The notes below the pieces were generated by a model, which saw nothing but the letters and a program-made list of their open reading frames with translations, was not told the DNA's origin and searched no databases. Positions 46,582-59,058 of a DNA stretch of 64,000 nucleotides are shown here, piece by piece (within the stretch, counting starts at the first letter, position 1; each line of letters starts with the position of its first letter). The position numbers and the translations under genes are program-made. This DNA is from Mactra quadrangularis (Eukaryota > Mollusca > Bivalvia > Venerida > Mactridae): assembly GCA_025267735.1 (NCBI GenBank), contig CM046311.1:23954020-24018019 (forward strand), written 5' to 3'.

Positions 46582-49500
46582 CTAGACTTTAAAAAATAAC
46601 GTTTAAGTAGCATGCTAATTTCCTGCAACACTGTGTCATTACTTGAATAATTATTTCAATTTGTATCAATTATCAATATGGATCAACACGGGGCATACTG
46701 GACGGTAATAGATGATATAATATACTTAACCAAAGTTTAGATCGAGTTAAATCCCTTTAAAATAGGACAAATACACCGAAGTCTTGAGATTAAAGCATCT
46801 AAAATTTCGTATTTGGTTATTTTAAATCTGCTCTATTTTGTTCAAAGTACCGATTTGAGTACCGGTACCAAAACGAAACGGTATTTACCGGAAATTTTCG
46901 AAACGATACCGATACTGGTACCGGTACTTGGTACCGGTATACATCCCTAGAACAGATTAACGATTATTTACAAATAATTTAAGACAAAGCATTTAGTTAG
47001 TATATTTAGTGTGACGACACACTTGAAAAAATCATAATATCTCAATAACTACATATGACAAACATGAACAGTATGTACTTACCTATATATATGCTTCCAT
47101 GGCATTAGTTTGATTTGTTTTATGTCGGAGAACATATACTAATGTTATAATGATCATATGATTTGGATATGTATACTTATGCAAATTAGGCGCATAAAGT
47201 AAAGTGATATCCATTTTCTCTATCCAAGTTAAAGTCAGTGTAAAGAACAAAGGTATTCTACATAAACTAAGAGCATGCATTGCTTATTATATTTAATTAT
47301 AGATAATTAAGATACGTGGTCTTTACAGTCATTAGATTGTAAAGAATATATAATAATTGTTTTTTTGCCCGTAATTTCTCCAATGACTTATTTCCCCTAC
47401 TAAAAATATGTTCTGTTATCAGTTTTTTGATATAATAAGGAAGATAAGTAAGGATGCATTCAAATGATTGTAAGAACATACTATTCAAAACAACTTTTAG
47501 TCAAAATAAAGTCGAAAATTTAGCCATACAAAGACAAATTAAGTGTGTGTAGCCATGATCATGTGCAACACACTCCGAGTTTAGCTATCCCAATTCAATT
47601 CTTGCAGATCATGACCTTTCGTGGTAGTCCAAAACACCCGGTTAGTCTGATTATCATGGCGTTACAGAATTTAGATTCCTGTTCACCTTGCAATAACCAA
47701 TTATGCTATAAACATTCATACAAATTATAGTTATCAAACATGCATGCAAGGTCTCATTGTCATATTTATGATTCTGAAAAGTTGAAAAGCAACTAATATT
47801 TATTTTATTGAACTTGCTAGCCATAGATTTATGTATACGACGTTCCTTAATGCTGGCTTTGTTATTATATATTTATATACATGCCTAGAACGTTCTATAT
47901 TATCTTGAGTAAATTAATTAGTGGAAACTATGAGCAAATGAATAAAGTTGACACATGTAGTTTCATGAATTTCTTTCCACAGTAAACACTGTCGAGAGGT
48001 CAAATCTGCACGAAAATAAGTAAGACTTTCCAGCTTCTACTATTGCCATGAAGTGCATGTATATCTATCAAATAGATGCTTAAATTATGTCAATATCAGG
48101 CTGTTTTTATGATAAGGAAACGCTTTTGAATTCAGTAGCTTTAATTTTACAATCAATTTTACGATGCACTATTCAAATTAATTTATTATTATTCCTTTTT
48201 TCGGTTCTGGCATAAAGGCACACCACTTCAATATGTAATATTGAGCTGAAAGCACAAGTGCGTAGGCCACACGGTAATAAGTAACACAATATAAACATTC
48301 ATTTTATATTAATACATTGATTAGGTGTGGTATATGAATGGTCTCATAATGTGGACGTTCTGGACATTGAAATCCAACCGAACATAAAATTGGGTCGCAA
48401 TTGACAGATTACTTGATTCAATTATATTTTCTGGAAAAATTCCTCTTTGAAGTACACTTAAATTTGAACAAAATAAATTCACTTCAAAAACAGTTCATTT
48501 GAAAAACCTTTTTTGCATACATTTGCATATGCAAATCATCTGATCATGCTGAATGTGGTATCATATGATAGCTAGATCCAATAAACATGGGTGCAGACAC
48601 ATATTTTAAAATCTTATCATGATTAGTTATCGTGTTATTAGCGAAAAACGGAATTTCGATTATGGCGGACCAAATTTGCATATTATGCTAATTGTTCAAG
48701 GATGACTGGATGTCATCACTTAATTTCTTAGGCAGCTCTGTTCAAAGGTATAGAAGCTGAATCAAAATTATCAAGGCATCAATAGAATGCTAGACAATGG
48801 CATGAATATTCATATGTAATGTTTGAGTCAAAATCCTACAATTTTTAACGTAATTTGAATATTTTTCATATCTTTATAGTATCATAAACTGATTAAATGT
48901 AATTATTTGATATATTTGTATTTAATATATATACAAAATTAGCATAATATAAACACATTTTACTCAAAATATCAATGTAAAAACTACAGACGTGGATTTG
49001 TATAGCGAAACGAATATTGTGTGTCGTTAAATACCTAATTTGCATAAATTTGCATATCTAAATGATCTGATCAAGCTGAAATTAGTACCATGTGATAGAT
49101 AGACCCTGAAAACATGGGTATAGATACATATTTCAATTTTGTATCTAAGTTGGTTATTGAGTTATTAGCGAAAAATGGAATTTTTATAATGGCGGACTTA
49201 ATTTGCATATTATGCAAATTGCTCAAGGATGACAGGGTGTCATCGCTCGGATTCTTATTCAGCACCTTTCAAAGATATAGAAACAGCAAAAAAACTTTGT
49301 GGGGACTCAAGTGCACGGTTCACCTCATATACTGCAGGACTATACCGAATTTAAATGCAGAGTTTTCAGTGGAAAACTGTACTTCAAGATTTTGTATGGC
49401 AAAAATAGGAAAATAAAACTTTTATTATATTTGGCAGTAATACAGGGTAGAGTAAACACGTCTCCTGCATTTTTACCCTACTCGATTCGTACTTGAATCT

Positions 49501-49745
49501 AATGTGTAAGAAGTAATCATTTGTGTGGATTTGTTAGATTTCATTGTGCACGAAAGTATATCTGTATTTCAATACTTTGATTATATTACTTTAATTCCAC
49601 ATGTTGATATTTATGTTTTATCATATCATGTTGTTTTATCATATATTTTCTTTATTTGGAACCATGATACTAATATATCCTTTAGAAATTGGTTGGAAGT
49701 AAGGTTCTTGATAAGCCTTGTTCCTCTAGATTTCCTTCAAATATA

Positions 49746-50036
49746 TAACCCGGGTCGATAGCGCAGTTGGTAGAGCGCCGTGATTTTTAATATTTTGTCC
49801 CGAGGGGGGGGGGCGGGTTCGAATCCCACCGGGGAGGTCATACCCTTTCATGAAAATTTTACAATAATATCAAATTCCCTCCATTGATTAAATAATATGG
49901 AAAAGCTTCTGACCTTATGGAAGGATAGGTGAGTACTGGTTATAGACAATGTTCCAGGGAAGCTATGTTAGGTACGCTGGACGCCGTGAAATGACGTAAA
50001 TTGTGTTGACACGGCGTAAAACCCAGTAAAGAAAAA
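49746..50036 (+). mobile_element. tRNA-headed SINE, copy 2, with 13-bp TSD
   Basis: Flanked by TCCTTCAAATATA on both sides (49733-49745, 50037-50049). A box ATAGCGCAGTTGGTAGAGCG and B box GGGTTCGAATCCC lie in the head, then a body with GGTTATAGACAATGTTCCAGG and GCTGGACGCCGT shared with copy 1, and a short A-rich tail. The intact target duplication marks LINE-mediated insertion and a fairly recent copy. Confidence 0.9.
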
Positions 50037-50049
50037 TCCTTCAAATATA

Positions 50050-50732
50050 AGGTGTGATTAAAAACATATTTTGTATTTGTTTTATAAAGTATGGTTGTAT
50101 AAATGTGTGCTAGTCTCAAGTGATGCATGTCAAAACAACGATCTTGAAAGTAAGACGCCATTTCAAGACAAGACATAGCCGATATCCAATATAAAAACGT
50201 TACATTTCTGAATTTCTGTAGCATTATCATTGACTTGTGACACCATATCAACACTTTTTGATATAGTCCATTCTAAGTAAATTTATCATGTAGTACAAAA
50301 AGTCCTATATATAAAACCCTCCGTAACTTATTTAAAAAATTAAAAATAGTCAAATTTGTCATCCGGATTTGGTACGTCTAATTTGGCGTTTATCAGTAAC
50401 AATTCGGGAAACGGTACCGTGTGGCTGGAATTAAGCGTTGTTAATAAAACGAAAGACAGGATTTTTTGGACTTAACGGAAACAAGGGAATAGTTCTACTT
50501 GCTGAGGTGACCTTTTGTAATTAATTTATTATAAAAAATTAATTATTGTATATACTGGCGATCTAATAGAGTTTGTTAAGAAAATAGCGTGATAACAACG
50601 AATTACACTCGTTTAAATCGCACACTAAAATCAGTGCAAGTTTTGCTACATCAAACTATATGGAAGCCGATAAGACCCTGCGTAACAGAATAATGTCCCA
50701 ATGTGAAATGAGATTCTTTCTTTATGTTGCAG
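50050..50732. other. End of intron 3, nothing recognised
   Basis: No feature apart from the pyrimidine-rich acceptor TTCTTTCTTTATGTTGCAG at its end. Confidence 0.5.
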
Positions 50733-50865
50733 ATTTTGAATGAACTCGGCAAGTTCTGCAACTTTACAGACTTACCAACATTAATAAAAACAGCTGAAAC
50801 TATTGTAATTGATCAACGTTTAAAGAAACGTTTTGAAGATGCACTCAAGTCATGGGATATATCAA
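50733..50865 (+). CDS. Exon 4: HEPN-NACHT linker
   Basis: The exon follows a strong acceptor and ends at CAA/GTAATA. It reads ILNELGKFCNF, then LIKTAETIVIDQRLKKRF and EDALKSWDIS (residues 166-209), predicted largely helical. It joins exon 3 in phase 0 and exon 5 in phase 1. The helical ILxELG segment looks like the final helix of the HEPN module, supporting continuity with exon 3 even though 14.4 kb of transposon-filled intron lies between. Confidence 0.75.
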
Positions 50866-51429
50866 GTAATATATTATTTTAATTCATGATAAAAGATTTT
50901 TGAACACTTGAAATAAATGAACAACAGCCACGAAAAGAAAATCTGTGATGAGGATTGAATCAAAACAGATTATGGTGGACTTATCAGGTGTTTTGTCAAA
51001 GAACGGAATAATATCAAATTGAAATTGAAACTTCCTGTGAAATTAATTAGGGACTTTAGTCAGTTATTTTTCCCTGATAAAATCTGAAGCAATCCAATTG
51101 ATAAGTAGGTCCTTACTGTTGGAATCCTCAGATTTTATCATTGAACTCCTATGTAAGGATAACAAAATATTTCATCTAATATCTTTCTTGTTAATGAAGA
51201 TATTTACAGAAGTAATGAAATTTGGATAGTTTTTTACCCTAAAAATACTTGGCTTGAATTTCAAACAAATTAAATGATTTACAAAGAAGTTATATAAGAT
51301 TTATTTTGGCAAATTGACATTGAAAAGTAAGGGTAAAATCCGAGTAATCCAACTAATTGGACCCACCTATTTGAAGAGTATACAAGGGGAAATAACTGAC
51401 TACGGTCTCTTATTGACTCCATAGAAATA

Positions 51430-51590
51430 TATGTAGGGTTCGAAACCCGGTCGCGGCAGGTCATACCCTATACATGAGTTGTCGGTTAGTACTGGTGATA
51501 GAAAGTGTCCAGGAAACCTATAGTAGGAAGAGCTGGTCATCGTGTATATGACCTATATTTGTGTTGAATGCGACATTAAAAAAATATATA
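51430..51590 (+). mobile_element. Degenerate 3' part of the same SINE
   Basis: B box GGGTTCGAAACCC near 51436, AGGTCATACCCT, GTCCAGGAAACCTA, and a CATCGTGTATATGACC..TGTGTTG tail correspond in order to copy 2. It ends about 80 bp before the exon 5 acceptor and supplies the spurious in-frame start at 51542. Confidence 0.75.
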
Positions 51591-51671
51591 TGTATATTGA
51601 TGTCATACACAGAGTGTATAAAAGTCTAAAAAAACGTAAATTTCATTTTACTTGTATATTTCTAATTTCAG

Positions 51672-54379
51672 CTATTCGACTGAAGTTAGTCGATATTTAC
51701 CAACAACAGTTTGAATTAATGCAATTGTGCCCATTAGTAGAGTACGAAAAAGGTCAGATATTTAACATTTATCAACTTCCAGAAATGGAAGTAGTGGACT
51801 ACCATAAAATAGAAAAACTACAAACAGAACAATCTCATTCTAGACATCCCTTGTTGGAATGGGAGGAGGGCATATTTCTTTCAAAACATAATATGATAAA
51901 ATGCAAGGATCTTTTTTGTAAAGGTGATGAGCAATGCAAAAACATCTATTTAACTGCAGATGCAGGACTTGGTAAAACGACATTTTCTAGAGTTATTGCT
52001 TTTTTATGGTCAAACTCAATAAGAGGTAATCAAATTGAAAATGCCCATTTACAGGCTTATGCCGATTATTTTGCTAGATTTGAATTTGTATTTCATGTGA
52101 ATTTACGAGATACTCAAGAGTTAAACGTGGTTTCCATGATTACAAATCAGTTGAAACCTCATTTTAGTGATGACAAATGTGTAAGTTTACATGAGACCAT
52201 TGAGCAAATTCTCATTAACCACGAATCACTTGTAATCTTGGATGGTCTTGATGAATGGGCCCCTAAACTAGTTGATAAACAAAAGTATGAATTACCAATA
52301 AGGCCAAAATCGCCTAAATGTGTGTATCTTACACTTTGCAGGCCATACAAAATAGAAAATGTTAGACTTTCAGAGTCTGAAATAGACCATCAGGTTAATA
52401 TAATTGGTTTTGATGAAGAAGCACAAAGGACCTATATTGCTGCTTTAATTCATCATATAAAGACTAAATATAAAGAAAGCATTGACTGTAAAGATTTCCT
52501 GGATGAAGTTGAAAATGCAGGACTTTCCTTTCTGTTGCACATTCCAATGATTACGTCTCATCTGGTTATGTTACGGACCGATCGTTCATTGACCTCAATG
52601 TCTAGGTCTATGATATATGGAAACATCATAGACATGCTTTTCAAGAAAGCTCATCAAAAAAACATTGTTATCCCGACCCAAACAAACTCTAATGTACTTC
52701 TTCCTGACGCTTTGTCTGATCTAAATTATCTTAAAGATAATTTTTCATTAGTTAGAAAATTATGCTTGTTATCTTACAGGTTATTGTTTGAGAATGATAT
52801 AAATATAACAAGTCTTGTTTTCACTACAGATCAGTTAGCTTCTGAACCGTATAATTTGTCCGAAGCGGAAACAAACTTATTTTGTCAAATTGGAATTTTG
52901 TCTAAAAGTCAAGTATTCAGAAAATTGGGAAAACAAGAACTTAAAGTAGGTTTCTTGCATAAAAGCTATTTGGAGTTTTTTGCGGCTGTGTACGTTTCTT
53001 CACTCGAGACAAGTAAAGTCTTAGATCTTTTCAATACATGTACAACCATAAACGACGTGTTGAAATTCGAACTTTTTCTAATATTCTATGCAGGGTTGTC
53101 ACCTGAAAGTATAAAGTCGTTGATTGCTAGAATTTACTCTCTTATATCAGACGATTTAATATTAAAAAGAAATCAGTCAATAAGAACACTAACAATATCT
53201 ATAAGTTGGGTAAAACTAGTATGTTTTATAGACATGATATTAATATGTTTCGTTGATGGATCTTGTGGAGGGGAAAATCCGATCCTTTTGCAGGATTTTG
53301 ACTTTGTCTCGCCTTTTCGAGAGAGACTTTATACCTATGACATGAAAAGTAGCACCATGATTTTAAAGCGGATGTTGTTGAATGGATCAAATGTCAAATA
53401 CCTCAGAGCTAGCGGGGATATGTATCATGGTGAATTTGAGGAAATAACAAATCTACAATGGTTATCAATAACCTGGCATGCAACTAAAAATTACCATGTA
53501 AAGTATAACGAGTTAATGTTACGAAACAAATCCTCATTACACGCAGTGCGCATTGGAGGTGCATTTCTAGAGTATGCAAAAATCACACCAGTTTTGCCTA
53601 TTAACTCACTAAAACATCTTACATCGATATTTCTAGTAAATCTTCAAATATCACACCAATGTTTACAAAATACTGTCAACTTTCTGTCTAATAATATTCT
53701 CATGGAATGTGTTACCATCTATGATGTGCATTGTTACGATCATCAGAAAAATGCACCTGATTGCACAATAGCAGGTGAGTTTATTGATTGTAATAAGCTG
53801 GAAAGTTTAGATTTAACATGCTCAGATATTTCATGTTCAAACGTGAATGTTTCTAGATTGAAGAAAATTTCGTTGTTTCCACTATCTCAAAATATTGCTG
53901 CGTGTTATGATGGTATATTTGTTCGTCTTCAACATGCATCAACACTTTCATTTCTTAATATAGATGGATCGAGTAAGATGCATATGCATAGTGATACTGT
54001 AAAACGTTTGATATCTTGTATTCCATTCCTTCCTTCTATAAAACACCTTTCATTGAAGAACATAGAAATACCGGACAATATTCATTTAACTCTACATCCT
54101 GATGCAACAGAATTAGATATTTATCTATGGGATGTGACTCTGAGTGATTCATGCTTTAAATCATTGGTTGATAATACACGTGTAACACGTGTATCAAAAA
54201 TACAAAAAGCTTCGTTTTGGAGTTGTTTCATTACACGAGCTGACCTGAAAAAAATGTCTCAAGATAAGTCGTATACTTATATGTATGATTATTTACAGAC
54301 AATTTCTACTGTAAACATTACAGACATTTCTAACTCTACCTTGGAATTCCACTCCAAAATTCGAAAAAAACTCTTATAG
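51672..54379 (+). CDS. Exon 5: NACHT ATPase with LRR-like tail (NLR-like)
   Basis: The main exon, 901 codons, of a predicted 1,111-residue protein. After an IRLKLVDIYQQQ linker comes the NACHT P-loop NTPase: Walker A TADAGLGKTT (residues 304-313; Lys311), Walker B LVILDGLDEW (396-405; Asp400, Asp403, Glu404), and a sensor-like LTLCRPYKI with Arg433. Winged-helix-like sequence follows (about 520-680). From about 783 on, Leu-rich degenerate repeats occur (LESLDLTCSDIS, IKHLSLKNIEIP, ATELDIYLWDV). Family knowledge: STAND ATPases of this type oligomerise after ligand sensing by the tail. The exon starts at acceptor AATTTCAG; the open frame back to 51542 is SINE and intron. A cytosolic innate-immune sensor with HEPN RNase-type effector is inferred. 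No orthologue is named. Confidence 0.88.
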
Positions 54380-54574
54380 GAGAGATTTACAACTATGCAT
54401 GTACATTTTGAGCAAGGTCGGACAAACGTACTGATGCTATGCTATGATTTACATAGTGACTGAACACAAAACAGTGTATTAAAACAGATTTTGTTTGTAA
54501 TTAGAAATGTCGAAGAGATCAATTTTTACTGTACAGATGGTTTACAATGATAAATGTTAAAATTGACAGTTTAA

Positions 54575-54580
54575 AATAAA
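54575..54580 (+). terminator. Polyadenylation signal of NLR-like gene
   Basis: AATAAA about 195 bases after the TAG of exon 5, followed by a T-rich stretch (TTTCTTTTTTT near 54605), the usual layout of an animal 3' end. Confidence 0.65.
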
Positions 54581-54619
54581 GAATAAGTTGTTTGATAAAT
54601 AACATTTCTTTTTTTATCA

Positions 54620-56897
54620 TTAGATTACCCGATTTAACAATGAAGTAAATAAGATTATTTGTAGGAGAATGTGTAATAAGTGTTTCGTATGGCATTGCTT
54701 ATCTATATATTGTAAGAAAAAAGATAAAGTTAAGATTTCAGATGTTATAGTAAGACCTTGTCTAAATACACAAACTTGTTCCTTTCATGATCAAGGTGAT
54801 GAAATGTTCCAAACATATTATATATATATGTTTATGACTTAATGTTCAAATGATAGCATTGATAAGTTAAATAATAATGTAATAAGTATTGTTTATATAA
54901 TATAATGAAGTTAAAGCCCCCTTACTAAATAGAACGCTGATAATTGTCAAGTATCATGCTTTTGCTTAAAACTCATGCAAACATTCAATGAATATATAAA
55001 ACGCATCTAAGATACAAAAAAACACAACTATTTGCTCCAGAATTCATACTAATATTATTTTGAAATTAGCGATAAAACCCAACGTAATAACTGTACGGAA
55101 AATCACGGAACTCAACGAACAAGATCGGAACATCCCGTCGTGGCTAAAAATAACCACAACTTTAAATCTTAAATCAACAAATTTTCTGCTTTGATAAATA
55201 CACGTTTTGTATAGTGAATTTCGTGCGAAAGCCATTAAAATTCACGAAATCATGTAAATAGTTTCATACATGACGTATATTGACGGGAAAAAGAAACGAA
55301 CCCATAAAGCCTTACGTTATACAAAAACGTTTGCTGATATGCCACGTTCAGGTAGAATGAGTGTAATGTCGGTAAGCCAAGACAACTAGATAATTTATAT
55401 TTACGCCAACGACATTCGCGTGACAGATTTTCATAGCAGTATCTATGTCATGTGTGGTGAAAGATAACCGTGTATGTCAAATAAGTCGACAAACAACGGA
55501 AATCTTCTTGTTTGGCGTAAAGAGTTCTTAAGATATGCCATCGTCATCAACGTTTATCTCTCTGCTCGTATCATCGCGGCCGTGGTGTTGAAATACTGAA
55601 GAGCTCAGTAAGGATTCGCGTCTTGGCTTATGTAACGCCCTCAGATTTATCAATGTTTCAAAACGAGTTTAGGCCACAACTTGTTGTTGGCTAAGGTAAT
55701 CTGGAGGACACATCACATATACTAGCTTTTATGCTCTGTGAGTGTCTCTATATTCGGGCAACGTTACGACTGTGTCTATCAGCATAGTAACGACATACCT
55801 CACGTTGCGTAAGTCACCAAGGACTTCTTACTGGGTGACAACATTAATGTTTCATTATATTATTCTTAATCACGAAAATTATGTACCTAGTTGAAATGTG
55901 GCGTTTCTTTTTAGCATCAGTTTAGATGTTTGCGTACTCAAAATTTGCACGCACTGATTTTCGAGTAAATCACTGGAAAAACGATATGACAAATCCAACA
56001 CTTTACAATTTTGTGTAAGTTTTATCAAACACCTTTTAAGCAACTTGATTGGATGAGACGATATCTCCGTAATCTAATTTGCATGTTATAAAAGTACCCT
56101 ACTTTTATAAGAAATTGATATTTTGAATAACTTGACCCCTAAAAGGGAACCCGCTAGAGAGAGTTATTATAATCCAAAGGCAGTTATATTCTATTGTCTT
56201 TTTGATGGTTTTACTTGTTTTTAAATAGATGATTAAGATTGTGTCTTCGTTTAGTGGCTTTAATTGCAATGGTAGTATTTTTTTAAATCCAGTAAATGTA
56301 CAATTATACTTTACATATATAATGTATAACAGAAATATAACAGAAAATGGCGTGAATATTAAAGACATTTAAGTAGACACAGTGTGCTGAGATACATACA
56401 TGTACATATGCAATGTTACCTTTGTTTCTTTTCTGTGAATGTATATGTTGTATTAATAGTTTCTATCCAAGAATTTTTACTTTAGAGGTATTTACATTAT
56501 CTTTATTTTCTTGAATGTGTATGCGATTCCAGATTCAAAGTCAGGGTGTTTATTTATGTACTATTGTCGACCCTAATGGTGTGGTTTTACCAAGGATTGT
56601 TCATATTATTTTATTGCACAAAATATTCTAAGGACTGAAAAAATCAAACCAGAGGATTTCTCAAATTTTATATTATAATAAATAATCATGTATGGATTTG
56701 TATTGCAAATATTTTATCCATTGTCATACCCATTGACAAAATTTGTAACAACTGTATCTTTGTTAAACGTACTTTAGCAAATGAGTTTACATTGATTGTA
56801 CATAGCATGTTTAATTGTACTAGTGACTTAATTTCGTTTTATTATTGTTAAGGCATATACATGTGTTGTTTAATTAACTATATTTAAAAATCTCATA
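54620..56897. other. Intergenic, no gene recognised
   Basis: 55260-55840 is less AT-rich than its surroundings and contains a short ATG-led frame ending at a GTAAGC at 55371. That is too little to call an exon. The rest is AT-rich without supported features. Confidence 0.4.
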
Positions 56898-58010
56898 CAC
56901 TTAACCAATGTTCTAACTACACCGATTTTAAATGCGTATAATGTTCTAACAAATGGTCCAAATTGCATAATATTTATACTCTGGGTTAAAACAGCGTAAG
57001 CTACATGTCTTATGTGTTTTACAATGAAATCTGACGTGTTTAGTACCATAGGGCACGTGAGTACAAAACCGGTTTTTGAGCTCGTTCAAAGCTTTTTTTG
57101 GCTGGATATAAATGCCACTTGGTAAATTTACAGCCTGTAGTATGTACTAAGTAAAACCCATTAAGTGGTGCGCATGTCTATTGAAGAAAAGTATCGAGGT
57201 GAAGCCTTTGCTCAAAACGGCATGGCAGTAGTCAGGTGTTAACAGTATTTTGTTGTAAAAAGACATGTTTTTGTTATCACACGATTTATTAAGCCGTATG
57301 ATACGCAATTGTCCTGTCGATAAATTCATATTCACTATTGACTCCCATGTAGCTAAAATTATGAATGTTTAGACGCGTCCTATCGTAAACTTGATGGCTA
57401 AGATCAACAGAACCGGAAGTTAATAAGTCAGAAGTTGACTTTGTGCACAGATCACCACGCAACGACACGGCCGACTTATGATTTCTAGACACTTAGGAGG
57501 CGCAAATAGGAGGCGCACTGTGGTGGAAACAGCAAAGGCCACAGTTAGACGTCATGGATGCCGCATATGTGCAGAAATTGGATCGCAACATGATACTCAT
57601 GCATGACTGTGCTCCTGCACATTCTGTCCGATCTACAAACGATTTCCTTCGACAGATGAGGGTTAAGTATTGGTCGTCCAAGTTTTCGGGCATCAACCCT
57701 ATCGAGAGCGTATGAACTGAAATTGTGAGGATGGTTTAACGTAATCCATCAGCTAATCACAACAATTACGGCACAGAATTGTCTACGAATGGGAAGACTG
57801 CCTCTGGTTGTTTTTTCACAAAACTTTTTTTCTATTTCTAAGACAACGAAAGCAAGCGACATTTGAGCAAATGGGGATTATACTCATTACATTGTATTGA
57901 TATTTTGTGACTTTTGATTACCACCACCCCGCTATATTTGAAACTCACATTTTCTTAATATGCAGATGTGCATATTAGCATCAGTGTATAGTTAGAACAT
58001 TGGTTAAGTG
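56898..58010 (+). mobile_element. Decayed Tc1/mariner element
   Basis: Inverted ends CACTTAACCAATGTTCTAAC are flanked by TA on both sides (56896-56897 and 58011-58012). At 1.1 kb it is close to the size of a mariner element, and it contains a transposase remnant on the plus strand. Confidence 0.85.
57520..57800 (+). pseudogene. Mariner/Tc1 transposase remnant
   Basis: One plus-strand frame reads MDAAYVQKL, then MILMHDCAPAHSV, FLRQMRVKYW and SGINPIESV before a stop. The Asp before CAPAH and the Glu of NPIE correspond to the second and third acidic catalytic residues of the DDE/D domain, spaced 30-odd residues apart. In-frame stops follow directly (V-stop-TEIV), and no N-terminal helix-turn-helix is readable, so it is dead. 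Confidence 0.8.
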
Positions 58011-58499
58011 TAGTGTATATATATAATGTAGGTTTAATTATTATGATTTTGTATGTACATGTATATTATGCGCTATAAGTTTAGTGAACTTTATGTCACT
58101 CTTCCAACATTTAAAATTTGTTATTTTTCTCTGAACAATATTTCTTTTAAGTAATCATTTCATTATTTTTCAGAAGTATCATTTAAGTTATTATCATAAA
58201 TATGATTATAAAAATTAATAAAATCAGTAAAAGTATATAATATATGTATGATAATAACTTAAACAATACATTATATGCATATTCTAACTCAGGTAGATTC
58301 TCTTAAAACTACTCATTTGTTTAGAATTATTAAATACTGTATTTCATTCTTCAAAAGAAGAATAAGTACGTTCACATTATAAACAAGTTACTATATCATG
58401 GTTTACATATATACCCTAAGAAGTCTAACTGGTTTTCTCAATAATTAAGAGATATTCTTTTTTCTTTAGTTTTTTTCTGAGGCATGATATAACCAAGGG

Positions 58500-58890
58500 T
58501 GGGAAATAATATTATGTATATTTTAAGCTTGATTAAACAAAGATTTAATGACCAATTTATACAATATTGGAAAGCTAGACTTCATATCTCAGATAGAGCA
58601 ACATTTTACAGAAATATGTTCATTAAAATTCCAACCATACTTAGAATATTTCTCAATTGAAAAAAAAACTATCAATCATGAAGTCGTTTTAGAGTCTCTT
58701 CTCAAAATTTAGCTATTAAATCCGTTAGATGGGTGAATTCAAATAAAATTCCATATAATGATAGAAAAGTTTGTAATTGTGAGTTTGTTATTCATTAGAC
58801 GACGAATGACATTTTGTTTTAGAATGTTCTTTAAATAGCAATCTAAGAAAGCAATACATACCTTAAGTTTATTGGTTAAGAACAATCATG
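58500..58890 (+). pseudogene. LINE ORF2 C-terminal fragment
   Basis: Broken frames read LIKQRFNDQFIQYWKAR, ISDRATFYRN, then after a stop AIKSVRWVNSNKIPYNDRKV and a CNC segment. This is the region before the terminal zinc motif of L1-like ORF2 proteins (compare the C-terminus of the ORF2 at 9778). It is heavily damaged. Confidence 0.65.
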
Positions 58891-59058
58891 TATAAATGTG
58901 TTGATCTTATCAATTCATAAAACAAAAACAAAATGTATAAGAAATCTTGGCATTTTATCAATACATCTTTTGATGAATTTTTTTTTGTTGAGACACTAAT
59001 GTTATTTTTGTTCAAATATTGTTTAATATGTCTTACACTGTATTTTATTCTACATGTA

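Larger units (their letters stand above)
42351..46949 (-). mobile_element. hAT element with exact 8-bp TSD
   Basis: GAACAGAT occurs on both sides (42343-42350 and 46950-46957). The ends are inverted: TAGGGATGGGTACCG at the left and TAGGGATGTATACCGG reading in from the right. Subterminal sequence on both sides is full of CGATACCGGTACC words. A hAT transposase C-terminal remnant lies at 45589-45740. The rest of the transposase is missing, so the copy is non-autonomous. A LINE (42371-45473) and a MITE (46187-46581) have inserted into it. Confidence 0.9.
41459..49326. mobile_element. 7.9-kb inverted-repeat array interrupted by hAT
   Basis: The outer ends are inverted copies starting AGGTGAACCGTGCACTTGAG, then CCCCACAAAG. 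41459-41760 and 49020-49326 match almost base for base, giving mirror-image open frames (MLNKNPSDDTLSS) that are not genes. Inside, a second diverged unit recurs at 42040-42290 and 48530-48740 (AATATGCAAATTA and a GCCATT..GAAATTCCG core), and a third partial unit near 47000-47220. The structure is therefore tandem units about 0.55 kb long arranged in opposing orientation. It is non-coding, with hAT 42351-46949 inserted. Confidence 0.75.

Noticed and set aside
49748..49835. tRNA gene
   Set aside because: Good A and B boxes, but the anticodon arm is disrupted by a G tract and it is followed by a SINE body with target duplications.
51542..51671. First 43 codons of the open frame in front of the NACHT exon
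   Set aside because: They consist of a SINE tail plus a splice acceptor region; the phase-compatible exon starts at 51672.
55339..55371. Short ATG-led frame ending at GTAAGC as a first exon
   Set aside because: Weak start context, only 11 codons and no partner exon recognised within the window.
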